Source: Planococcus beigongshangi (lineage in GTDB: Bacteria > Bacillota > Bacilli > Bacillales_A > Planococcaceae). Taken from it: DNA of 64,000 nt. The translations under genes and the position numbers were made by a program. Of this stretch, positions 54,711 through 62,613 are shown in pieces. The DNA lies in NCBI RefSeq assembly GCF_016820495.1, contig NZ_JADHDU010000007.1, forward strand, positions 33,359 through 97,358, read 5' to 3'. The notes under the pieces were generated by a model. It saw only the letters and a program-made list of their open reading frames with translations. It was not told the origin of the DNA and ran no database searches. Within the stretch, counting starts at the first letter, position 1; the number at the start of each line of letters is the position of its first letter.

Positions 54711-55355
54711 TTACTTTGTGTCTCGCATGCTTATCATCTTCGCAGCTTCTAAAGTACTGTGCTTCACATTTAATAAATGGCTTCTAAGACTGTCTTCACA
54801 CGCCTTAAGATCTTGTTCTTTTAGACTGTTTATAATATCAAGATGTTCTTTTTTAGACTTTGATAACCGGGTTGGTTCAATAGCTGCAACTCTTCTGAAA
54901 CGTTCTATTTGGTAACCTAAAGTATTTAAAAATTGCTTTAACCTTCGGTTGCCTGCTTTATCCATTATAAGTTGATGAAGACTAGTATCAGCTTTATGAT
55001 ATTCTTCCTTTGAGCTATCTGAGTTCAATGCTAAAAATAATGTTTCTACTTCTTTTAATTCTTCTTCGGTTATTTTATCCCCTGCCGATTGCAAAGCAAA
55101 TATTTCTAACATAATTCTTAGACTAAAGATTTCTTCTACATCGTAAGGAGTTATTTGCGACACAAAGGTCCCCCGAGAATGATATTGAGAAACCAATCCA
55201 TTCGCAACAAGTTCTTTCAGAGCTTCCCTGACTGGAGTACGGCTAACATTCATTTTAATCGATACTTCAGACTCAATAATGGGCGTACCAGGTAACAATT
55301 CATTTGAAAGAATTGCTTCTAATAAATATTCATATACTCGATTTTTATGGCTCAT
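54711..55355 (-). CDS. GntR family regulator, FCD (FadR) subgroup
   Basis: 214 residues. Winged-helix HTH in the first about 70 (ESEVSIKMNVSRTPVREAL; LVSQYHSRGTFVSQ) and an all-helical FCD domain with the metal-site residues spread through FHxL-like YHKADTSLHQLI, EHLDIINSL and LRSHLLNVKH. Ligands of this subgroup are carboxylic acids, which suits the RraA/GltS genes that follow on the same strand. A GTCGACA palindrome just upstream is the likely autoregulatory operator. Confidence 0.88.
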   Translation of the reverse strand: MSHKNRVYEYLLEAILSNELLPGTPIIESEVSIKMNVSRTPVREALKELVANGLVSQYHSRGTFVSQITPYDVEEIFSLRIMLEIFALQSAGDKITEEELKEVETLFLALNSDSSKEEYHKADTSLHQLIMDKAGNRRLKQFLNTLGYQIERFRRVAAIEPTRLSKSKKEHLDIINSLKEQDLKACEDSLRSHLLNVKHSTLEAAKMISMRDTK

Positions 55356-55392
55356 ATGGATAATAGCTCCAATACATATTCAATTTATTTTG

Positions 55393-55409
55393 GTCGACAC
55401 ATTGTCGAC
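55393..55409. promoter_or_regulatory. Candidate GntR operator
   Basis: GTCGACACATTGTCGAC: 7-bp inverted arms with a 3-bp centre, about 40 nt before the regulator's start codon and just after an AT-rich promoter-like stretch. A half-similar site (GGTCGACAATCTACACC) lies at about 54661-54677, ahead of the RraA genes. Confidence 0.65.
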
Positions 55410-55683
55410 TGAAATATATAATATCACATTATAAAAATTCCATCAATATTATATATTGCGATATTTCAGAAATCTATCAAATTTTAGTGATAAAGTTTAT
55501 TGGAGTTGTATCCAGGCAGAGGAGGTTCAGGTTTAGTATAACGTTTAAGTGAGTCTTTCAACTCTCTATTAAAGAGGATTCATCATCTCACTGAAAAGAA
55601 ACTGCTCCAATAAAATTACCCTCAATAATTCTAAACTCTTCATTGAAGTTCTATACTTTCAAAAATATGCTTTTAACTTACTT

Positions 55684-55849
55684 TCATTCCTAAGGCGGTA
55701 AAATTCATGATAATCCCAACTACTGAATAAATAGTAAAACTCCATCTACTTAAACCTTTTGTTCATGAGGATGGAGTTTCTTTAGTATGCAATCGACGTG
55801 AATTGTCAAAATCGAGTAGAATTTTTTCTTTCCCTGGGAAGCGATTCAA
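55684..55849. repeat. R1-type repeat, variant b
   Basis: Same variant as 31808-31974: AAACTCCATC / GATGGAGTTT arms in the centre and end ATTTTTTCTTTCCCTGGGAAGCGATTC. The 55410-55683 gap before it has no recognisable gene. Confidence 0.75.
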
Positions 55850-56569
55850 GTTCATCTTTCACGACATTTGGCAGATCCGGTGTGTAAGCCCGTAGTGTTT
55901 CTGTTTTGAAATCATGACGAACACGTACCAGAAAATCAATATTCTGTTCCATCCAACCGCCCTTCTTTGTTTTGTGACCGTATCCGCGGTCCATAATATA
56001 CAGCGCACTATCGACATCAATAATGTGATTCACAGCATCCACGTCTGCGATATTGCCAATGGACGGAATCATTTTTTCCGGAAAGACGCTCTTCGTCGAG
56101 ACAACCACCAGGCGAATGTGCAGCTTGATTCCGCTGGACACCTTCGAAACGGCTGTCCAATTCGATGCGCTATCCGGCAATTTGATGCAGGTCGCATCAA
56201 TGAGGCGAAGAATCCCGACCTGGGGTTGATGCCTTCTGCGTGTCGCTGCAGAACCCAGTAATTGCGGGCTAAACGTCCCAACAGATCGGCTAGATGAGCC
56301 GTATTCAAATCGATCAATCGACGACTAACTTGTGAATGACTAATGGATTTCAGGTTCAATTCTTGTTGTAATGACTTTTCAGGACCAATGTTCAAGACAA
56401 TGACCCGATGGGATTCCCACTTGCTAATATTCGCCATGATCATGAGTTAGACCAGCGAAAAATCGGTTAACTTTTTCGCGTCATAATTGAACAGCGGGCA
56501 AGCCAAAGTATTGATGGGCAGGAGTTTTAAATATTGACGAAAGACTTTCTTTTCGTCTTCACTTCTCAT
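55806..56569 (-). pseudogene. IS4-family transposase, broken
   Basis: From ATG 56569 (AGGAG upstream) the frame starts MRSEDEKKVFRQYLKLLPIN, meets a TAA near 56448, continues with ISHSQVSRRLIDLNTAHLAD, shifts frame near 56200-56230, and goes on in another frame with IDATCIKLPDSASNW-like DDE region, IMDRGYGHKT and a stop donated by R1 (ESLPRERKNSTRF). The C-terminal part with the catalytic Glu is missing. Clearly dead; no intact copy in the window. Confidence 0.82.
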
Positions 56570-56722
56570 AAGGAAGCTCCTTTCTGTAGGATTAAAAACT
56601 GGTTTAGTCGTCAGTTTCATTCTACGCTTGGAGCTTTCTTTTTTATATTAATCTGATTCCTTTTTGGATAGTTCTTGCAGGAGAACCTTTCCTTGTAAGC
56701 TATGCAACGCTAGTGGGTAACT

Positions 56723-56890
56723 TCGCTTCCCAGGGAACCGTACAATTCCCAAACACTTTATAAGGATGCATAAAAAGAAAAAAGTACAACCGAAATGTTG
56801 ATGTAGCTGGGAGCGGCTATGCATATAGTATAAATTGTAGTGTATTGTCAAAATCGTTTAGAATTGTTTCTTTCCCTGGGAAGCGCTTTT
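56723..56890. repeat. R1 family MITE-like repeat, full copy
   Basis: CGCTTCCCAGGGAACC ... TTTCCCTGGGAAGCGC; almost the same sequence as the copy at 51411-51577, which suggests recent movement. Confidence 0.92.
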
Positions 56891-56995
56891 TAATCTTCCG
56901 CAATCGATGGTTTAACTTTACGCAGATGTGGCTCATTCGCTATGCAATAATCAGGGAGGCGATTTTCAAGGTGTAATTATTTTACTAATAGAAAC

Positions 56996-57024
56996 TAAAA
57001 AGAACAGGGAAATCCCTGTTCTCC
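56996..57024 (-). terminator. Terminator of the nuclease-TerD fusion gene
   Basis: AGAACAGGGA / TCCCTGTTCT stem with a 2-nt loop and T run on the minus strand. Confidence 0.88.
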
Positions 57025-57030
57025 GTTTTT

Positions 57031-58497
57031 TCATGCTAATTGAACTCCAAAATTGGTGCATAATTGCTGAATATCAGACTGATAACCGTTTCCGACTGCA
57101 GTGAACTTCCAATCTTCGTTATAACGATAGATTTCCCCAACTATCAGACAAGTCTCCGGACCACCACCATTGGCCAAATCAAACTGGAACATTTCCTCCC
57201 CGGTTTCTGCATTCGTTATCCGGATAAAGGCATTGTTCACCATGCTGAAATTCTGCTCTCGATTTAAAGCATCGTAGATAGTTACAATAAACACGATTTT
57301 TTCCACTTCGCTTGATACTTTATCCAGTTCCACTAAGACCGTTTCAGTATTATTTACTGCATTATGACTATCCTTCAATAAATTCGTGCTGCCATCTGGC
57401 GATTGAGGGTTGTTGTAGAATATAAAAAATTCTTCCTTCGGCACCTTTTGATTTTCATTCAAAAGGAATACATGAACGTCAAGATCGAACTCTGTTCCTT
57501 GCTGGCTGCTGACATCCCAGCCTAGTCCGACTTTGAGTTTCGTCAGCGGCGTGTCCTCCATAGTTAAGGAGACACGCTCACCTTTTCGTAATGACGGCCT
57601 CTTGATTGGAGCAGGTGTCGTTTCAATTTCCACTAATTTGGTCACCGGTTCTTCTGATTGAAGGGCTGACACTTCCGGTTCTTTCTCAGAAGACTTCTCT
57701 TCTTTCACTTCCGAATCGGCTGGTGTTTCAGGTGCTGTTTCTTCAGCCGGCACAGTAGTTGGGTTATCCAATTGTTCTACTCGCTCATTGGACATAATGA
57801 TGGACTCGTCGATAATGCTCAAATCCAATCTGTTCGCTCCTACCTGCTTGGCAATTGCCGTCGCTTTTTCAATCACTTTCTTTGTAACAGCATGCGGGTA
57901 AAAGTCTTTGACAACCAATTTGATGAACTCAGGCGGAAGTTCTTCAAGTGTCTTCTTAAATGAGGTGAGCAGTTTATCCCGGAAGATAATTTCCTCAGTG
58001 GCTTCTCGAATGCTGTTTGCTGATATCTTCGTGTAACTGAGTAAATTCAAGAAGTAAAAATCATAATCCGTAAGATTTAAAACATCTAAGGAGTAAAAGG
58101 GCTCGATATCCATGAGATTTTCATAGTAGAAGTCCGTAAAAAAGTGATAATTTCGTCCGTCTGTAATGATTCCCAGTTGTACTTCCGGTGTGGAATTATA
58201 GTATTTCTGCAGTTGATGGTAATGCCTTTTAATATTGGTGTTTAAAGGCTTGGCCTCAATGATAATTTTAAAGTCACCCAAATCCAGCGCATAATCCACT
58301 TTGTCATTGTTCCCCCGCAGGTTGGCCGGCTTGAACTCATGCTTCAAGACATTCGGATCCGTTATGTCGTATCCGAGTGAAGTGAGGAAGGGAAGAATAA
58401 GAAAGTGCTTCGTTGTCTGTTCATTAAAGGTCATTTCTTCATCGGTGAGAATCTTCTTTAAATTATCAATTGATTTTTGTGCAGAAATATCGAGCAT
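57031..58497 (-). CDS. PD-(D/E)XK nuclease (HsdR_N-like) fused to a TerD domain
   Basis: 488 residues. Residues 1-190 resemble the HsdR N-terminal endonuclease module: Asp68 in KVDYALDL, then Glu81 and Lys83 in IIIEAKP form a D-x12-E-x-K catalytic site. A helical stretch and an acidic Pro/Glu linker (235-300) lead to a C-terminal TerD domain (GLGWDVSSQQGTEFDLDV; FFIFYNNPQSPDGS; NGYQSDIQQLCTNFGV) of the calcium-binding tellurium-resistance type. TerD proteins take part in phage, toxin and metal stress responses, so this may be a stress-gated DNA-cutting defence protein. ATG has a GGAGAGAGG site. Single gene with a terminator; no ter operon adjoins. Confidence 0.82.
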   Translation of the reverse strand: MLDISAQKSIDNLKKILTDEEMTFNEQTTKHFLILPFLTSLGYDITDPNVLKHEFKPANLRGNNDKVDYALDLGDFKIIIEAKPLNTNIKRHYHQLQKYYNSTPEVQLGIITDGRNYHFFTDFYYENLMDIEPFYSLDVLNLTDYDFYFLNLLSYTKISANSIREATEEIIFRDKLLTSFKKTLEELPPEFIKLVVKDFYPHAVTKKVIEKATAIAKQVGANRLDLSIIDESIIMSNERVEQLDNPTTVPAEETAPETPADSEVKEEKSSEKEPEVSALQSEEPVTKLVEIETTPAPIKRPSLRKGERVSLTMEDTPLTKLKVGLGWDVSSQQGTEFDLDVHVFLLNENQKVPKEEFFIFYNNPQSPDGSTNLLKDSHNAVNNTETVLVELDKVSSEVEKIVFIVTIYDALNREQNFSMVNNAFIRITNAETGEEMFQFDLANGGGPETCLIVGEIYRYNEDWKFTAVGNGYQSDIQQLCTNFGVQLA

Positions 58498-58685
58498 ATG
58501 CCTCTCTCCTTTAGTTTTACTTGTTCCTACTTACCATCTTAACCCATTGTAACATTTCTCCGGCAGAGGTAATTAATGTCAAGCTATTTTATATTAACAA
58601 TCCCAAAGAAAAAGAGAGGGATTAGATTAACGGGTTCCGTTTCCTATCGCAAAACATAAAAAAATGATTCTGGTTATTTCTTTTC

Positions 58686-58838
58686 CAGCAGCTCCCAGAT
58701 GTTCCCTGTGTTGCGAGTAATTATGAATACTTAAGTTCCCAGATAAAAATACAAAAGCCGAATCCGCTAACCCTTAAGGTTAATGAATTCAGCAATTTTT
58801 TCACGCAATTGTAGTTCGTAAATTTGATTTGTCTAATG
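58686..58838. repeat. R2 family MITE-like repeat, nearly full copy
   Basis: AGCTCCCAGATGTTCCCTGTG, central hairpin with GCCGAATCCGCTAACC, T run, and a worn 3' end near 58838. Confidence 0.82.
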
Positions 58839-58845
58839 AGACAGC

Positions 58846-60231
58846 TTATGACCCACCATCGGTTACTTGTTCCGCTGGCAAATAGTTTCCGCTGACCACA
58901 TCCAATTGCAGCAGGCTGCCATCCGAGTCGATTTTATACGTACCAACAGCCATCTCGCCTTGTCCTACTTCAATAATCAGGTACCCATTTTCATCGAAAG
59001 ACATATCGTAGCTATGTGTCGAAAAATCAATTCCTTCATTATAAGAAATCAAATCAAGCGTTTCATCAACCGTCATCTCCGTATGGCCTTTTCTGCTGCC
59101 ATCAGCTGTTTCGTCCTGGACTTCTTCATCCGGTTGATCTGCAGCATCATCAGAAGTGGACTCCTGCTCATTTTCACTCTTTTGGCTGGAGGCAGTATTT
59201 TGTTCGCCTGCAGAAGCAGCATCACTTTGACTAGCCTCCTTGGTTTGGATTTGATCATTTATGGCAAGCTGGTAATAGTCGTTATTGAACCATACCGATA
59301 AAATGCCTTCCTTTTCCTTCAACTCTTTTGGGACTTCTACGAGATACAAAACGACCGCTTCATTTAAAGAAGGAATCGAGGTGATGTTTGCGTAACCTAA
59401 ATCGGAACCATCTGCTTCCAGCAGGGTCGGAAACCCGCTGTATTCATAGTATTGCTCGTAAATCACTTTAGCAGCGAAAACAGAATCAGCTGGCAAGTCG
59501 GTCGACTTTAAGTTTTCCACCGTTGTTTCCAGCACCAAGTACATATTTGATTGGGCATCAGGCTCGTAATAAGTCGAAAATGACCCTGGATTTGGCGGCG
59601 CGACTTTATCCGTATAATAGACATTATCCAGCGTCAAATCCGCATATTGAGGCACTTCGATCGTTTCCCCTATAGCTAGAACTGGCTGGCTTTTAGCATA
59701 CTCATCCATCGTAGTGGTTGTTGTATAAACCTTCCCGTCAATTTCCACATCTATCTGAATCTCTTCTGTTCGCTCAAAATCCGGAACTTCAGCAATATAA
59801 TGGACAATTGCACTCTTCAGTGGCTCGATCGTTTCAAACTCACCCGTTCTCAGCATACTCGCATTACTGTATTCAACCTGCTGAAACGTCGAATACTCAT
59901 GATCGCCAATTGTATAGGTAATATTCAACAGCTCTTCCGGAACTTTTTCGGCCGTATTCAAGTTCTTTACATCAATTATAATATCTAGGTAGGTAAATTC
60001 TGGATCATCCACCTCTAATGTCGTGATGACAGATCCGGGGTTCGGTGGCGTGATCTGGTCACCGGCTGCAAGATGAATCACTTCATATGCCGTGACCTTT
60101 TCAATTTCGCTCCGCTCATTCAAGTTAAACTCCAATACCTCTTGTTCCACTGCTTTTTCCGGTTCTTCTTCGACGGCGCTGCAAGCCCCTAGAAGAAGTA
60201 TAATCGCCAGCCCTACTACTTTCAGTTTCAT
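58846..60231 (-). CDS. Large lipoprotein with two Ig-like domains
   Basis: 461 residues. Lipobox LLLGACSA near residue 16 anchors it outside the membrane. Two similar DUF4352-like beta domains follow, each opening with a PPNPGS motif (ITPPNPGSVITTLEV; VAPPNPGSFSTYYEP); then a Ser/Gln/Glu-rich linker of about 60 residues and a C-terminal domain (YDMSFDENGYLIIEVG). No enzyme motif; a surface or envelope-stress role is a guess. ATG 60231 fits the signal peptide; ATG 60240 is nearer the AAGGA site. Confidence 0.68.
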   Translation of the reverse strand: MKLKVVGLAIILLLGACSAVEEEPEKAVEQEVLEFNLNERSEIEKVTAYEVIHLAAGDQITPPNPGSVITTLEVDDPEFTYLDIIIDVKNLNTAEKVPEELLNITYTIGDHEYSTFQQVEYSNASMLRTGEFETIEPLKSAIVHYIAEVPDFERTEEIQIDVEIDGKVYTTTTTMDEYAKSQPVLAIGETIEVPQYADLTLDNVYYTDKVAPPNPGSFSTYYEPDAQSNMYLVLETTVENLKSTDLPADSVFAAKVIYEQYYEYSGFPTLLEADGSDLGYANITSIPSLNEAVVLYLVEVPKELKEKEGILSVWFNNDYYQLAINDQIQTKEASQSDAASAGEQNTASSQKSENEQESTSDDAADQPDEEVQDETADGSRKGHTEMTVDETLDLISYNEGIDFSTHSYDMSFDENGYLIIEVGQGEMAVGTYKIDSDGSLLQLDVVSGNYLPAEQVTDGGS

Positions 60232-60425
60232 CTTTTCCATCCTTCGCTCAAAAATCCCAGTCATTTCAGGAGAATCAATTACCAGTTTCCGAGCATTTTT
60301 TATTAAAAACAATTCATTTTCCCATAAATTCGGCTTTTTGAGAAGTGAATTTTAATAATGTCACTTTGTTGGATTCCAGAAAGCTTTCTAAAAGTGTTTT
60401 GTCCAAGCCTCCGAAGTGACTTTAA

Positions 60426-60455
60426 GCAGAGACACGGGTCATTTCTTCCGACCAT
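60426..60455 (-). pseudogene. 5' stub of a third SEC-C gene
   Basis: ATG 60455 starts MVGRNDPCLC, the first ten codons of the SEC-C protein, and the leader up to about 60500 matches that of the 41370 copy (CTCGTTC then TTTCAGCTTTTCTT). The homology stops at 60426 and the next codons are unrelated. Confidence 0.65.
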
Positions 60456-60504
60456 GGCCATCCCCTCGTTCTTTCAGCTTTTCTTTAATTGTAGTGAGGG
60501 TTAA

Positions 60505-60636
60505 CTTCGTTTCCCAAGGAACCGCACAAAAATACGAAAGCCGAATTCGCTAACCCTTGAGGTTAAGGGATTCGGCAATTTTTTCATGCAATTGTGGTTA
60601 ATAATTTGAATTGGGTTTGAGACAGGGAGCAATTTA
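60505..60636. repeat. Chimeric repeat: R1 5' end joined to R2 body
   Basis: Begins CTTCGTTTCCCAAGGAACCG (R1 end) and switches at about 60530 to AAATACGAAAGCCGAATTCG (R2 centre), with the R2 3' end GAGACAGGGAGCAATT. Confidence 0.75.
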
Positions 60637-60640
60637 TTAA

Positions 60641-61039
60641 CTATATCGGACTTATCCGCTTTTTATATGCATCAAAATGCTTTCTTAAAAAGCTTCTAAA
60701 TGCTTCTGACCCAAAGTCATATGACTCATTTTCATGAAAGGTGAAATGAACTGCCGCAAACAATTTGGGGTCATCTGTCACCTTAACGCCATTCCTTCCT
60801 CTTTGATGCCCATATGTTATACCCAATTCGGTTATATCGTCGAGGTGTAGTTCACCCTCCAAGTGATCCATTGATACAGACAAACTAGTCGGGTTCTCAT
60901 CTATTTTCATCCAGCGTTTTTTCTCGGTTCCTACATTAATACTGACTCTATTTGGGTTAGTTGGGCTGACATTCACCTTAACGCCAGGAAATTGATTAAT
61001 TTGTTTTAACAATTCTTCTTTAAATTCATTTCTTTTCAT
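60641..61039 (-). CDS. Unknown protein, third gene of an HTH-led operon
   Basis: 132 residues, soluble, alpha/beta looking (FKEELLKQINQFPGVKVNVS; SEAFRSFLRKHFDAYKKR). Family not recognised. AGGTTAAGCG precedes ATG. It is 37 nt behind the 76-residue gene and probably in the same message. Flanked by repeats, so part of an acquired island. Confidence 0.6.
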   Translation of the reverse strand: MKRNEFKEELLKQINQFPGVKVNVSPTNPNRVSINVGTEKKRWMKIDENPTSLSVSMDHLEGELHLDDITELGITYGHQRGRNGVKVTDDPKLFAAVHFTFHENESYDFGSEAFRSFLRKHFDAYKKRISPI

Positions 61040-61075
61040 TACGCTTAACCTCCATTTACATTTAACTTCAATCTA

Positions 61076-61306
61076 TTACTTCCTATGAATCTGATGGTTA
61101 AATGCTTCTACAATTAAAGCTTTCAACTCGAATAGCTCATTAGGATGGAACTTTTCTAAATCTAACGTTACCCCTCTACCTATTCCGTGCTTTGAGCCTT
61201 CAACCCGCGGAAATACTTGGACCTTTCCTTGCTCCCGATAAACTTTAATGACGTTCTTCTCCGATTTTTTAATGACAGGATTCTCCACTTCCCAATACTT
61301 AGTCAT
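61076..61306 (-). CDS. Unknown 76-residue protein, second gene of the operon
   Basis: Basic, hydrophilic, with a beta-rich start (NVIKVYREQGKVQVFPR) and a Gly-rich turn (GSKHGIGRGVTLDLEKF) recalling PC4-like or ssDNA-binding folds (DUF-type transcriptional coactivator p15), which is only a resemblance. It begins 2 nt after the HTH gene's stop, with GGAGTAA-type site inside that gene's end. Confidence 0.55.
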   Translation of the reverse strand: MTKYWEVENPVIKKSEKNVIKVYREQGKVQVFPRVEGSKHGIGRGVTLDLEKFHPNELFELKALIVEAFNHQIHRK

Positions 61307-61308
61307 CT

Positions 61309-62076
61309 TTACTCCACCTTTCCATTGTTTCTGTTTTCGACTATTGCTTCTGCCAAATCCAGCATAACCTTATATACGCTTAGAACAGTCTGTGAATCTT
61401 CCGGATCACCGAAATGTTCTTTTATAGTTTTTAAAGCCTCCGCAGGTGTTTCTTCTATAAAAGAATTTACATTAGAAATTATGAGATCAACCCTTTTTTT
61501 ATTTTCGGGAATAAAAACATGCAAAGGGGATTCTATTTGCATAAAGTCGATATAGGACACATCTCCGGATCTGCGAAAGAAGTCTTGAATGTTACTTACT
61601 GCTTCCACGTATAGAGTCGGGCCATGATCATTAGGCATCACTGACTTAATATACCGTTCAATCTCCATTGATCCACCTGCTTGAATATTTTTCAATAGAT
61701 CTGAAGCGGTGACCAGCAGATAATGATTAATGGGACTGTTTTCTTCATATAGATCCGCGTCAATAACTGCAAGCATGACTTCTGATGTTGGCAAACTCAC
61801 ACCATGCCTTCTCTTATAGAGTAATCGTGCCACTTCATTCGAAGGTACCATCCAGTTTTTCCATTGTTTGATTGCATTCAATTTTCCATTCCTTACGTAC
61901 TGTCTTATTGTGACGATTGACATTGAAGTCACTTTCGCTACTTCTTCCAAGGTGTAGAGATCATTATTTCTTATTTGCATTGGCAACTCATTCACTATGA
62001 AATCTTCTAGATTAAAGTAACGACTCGATATTTCTTGGATCCCCAACAGAATTTCTCTTTGGCTTTTTGTAAACAT
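61309..62076 (-). CDS. Excisionase-like HTH protein heading an unknown operon
   Basis: 255 residues. A MerR/HTH_17-type DNA-binding unit lies at about residues 35-90 (LYTLEEVAKVTSMSIVTIRQ; VRNGKLNAIKQWKNWMVPSN). The rest is a domain of about 160 residues I do not recognise (INHYLLVTASDLLKNIQAGG; GDVSYIDFMQIESPLHVFI). ATG 62076 has AGGGGG 7 nt upstream; the frame could start at 62112. Two tandem 20-bp repeats lie directly upstream and are the likely binding sites. No integrase or phage genes nearby. Confidence 0.65.
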   Translation of the reverse strand: MFTKSQREILLGIQEISSRYFNLEDFIVNELPMQIRNNDLYTLEEVAKVTSMSIVTIRQYVRNGKLNAIKQWKNWMVPSNEVARLLYKRRHGVSLPTSEVMLAVIDADLYEENSPINHYLLVTASDLLKNIQAGGSMEIERYIKSVMPNDHGPTLYVEAVSNIQDFFRRSGDVSYIDFMQIESPLHVFIPENKKRVDLIISNVNSFIEETPAEALKTIKEHFGDPEDSQTVLSVYKVMLDLAEAIVENRNNGKVE

Positions 62077-62096
62077 TTTATTTCCCCCTAATCGCT

Positions 62097-62136
62097 TATC
62101 ATTTATATTCATTTATTATCACTTATATTCATTTAT
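62097..62136 (-). promoter_or_regulatory. Two tandem 20-bp repeats upstream of the HTH gene
   Basis: TATCATTTATATTCATTTAT followed at once by TATCACTTATATTCATTTAT (19 of 20 the same). They start 20 nt before the chosen start codon and fit an operator for the HTH protein, or iterons. Confidence 0.75.
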
Positions 62137-62210
62137 ATATTTTTTATATTTATCTGTCAATATCAAAACCTTAAAATATATTGGATCTACAAATTTTCAT
62201 TGGGTAACTC

Positions 62211-62373
62211 CGCTTCCCACGGAACCGCACAATTCCCAAATAATTAATATGAATGAGTAAAATTACAAAATCATAGCTGAAATGTTAGTGTAGACAATGA
62301 GATTATAGATAAATTATAAATTGTAGTGCATTGTCAAAATCGTTTAGAATTCTTTCTTTCCCTGAAACGCGAT
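62211..62373. repeat. R1 family repeat, diverged full copy
   Basis: CGCTTCCCACGGAACCG ... TTTCCCTGAAACGCGATTC, interior recognisable (TAAATTGTAGTGCATTGTCA). Confidence 0.85.
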
Positions 62374-62455
62374 TCTCAATCTAACAATAAAGTGAAGAAT
62401 TACAGCCAGGAAGAAGCGCAATTTCTGAATAAGAATTATGAAATTTAACTTCTCT

Positions 62456-62569
62456 GATAAAAATACAAAAGCCGAATCCATTAACCCTTGAGGTTAATGG
62501 ATCCGGCAATTTTTTTGAGCAATTGTAGCTAATAAATTGAATTGGAGTAGATACAGGGATGCGATTTTA
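62456..62569. repeat. R2 family repeat lacking its 5' end
   Basis: AACTTCTCTGATAAAAATAC, hairpin GCCGAATCCATTAACC / GGTTAATGGATCCGGC with T run, then GATACAGGGATGCGATTTT. Confidence 0.85.
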
Positions 62570-62613
62570 GAGTTTTTACACAGTCTTGTGATTTACACCC
62601 ATGCCCCTAACCC

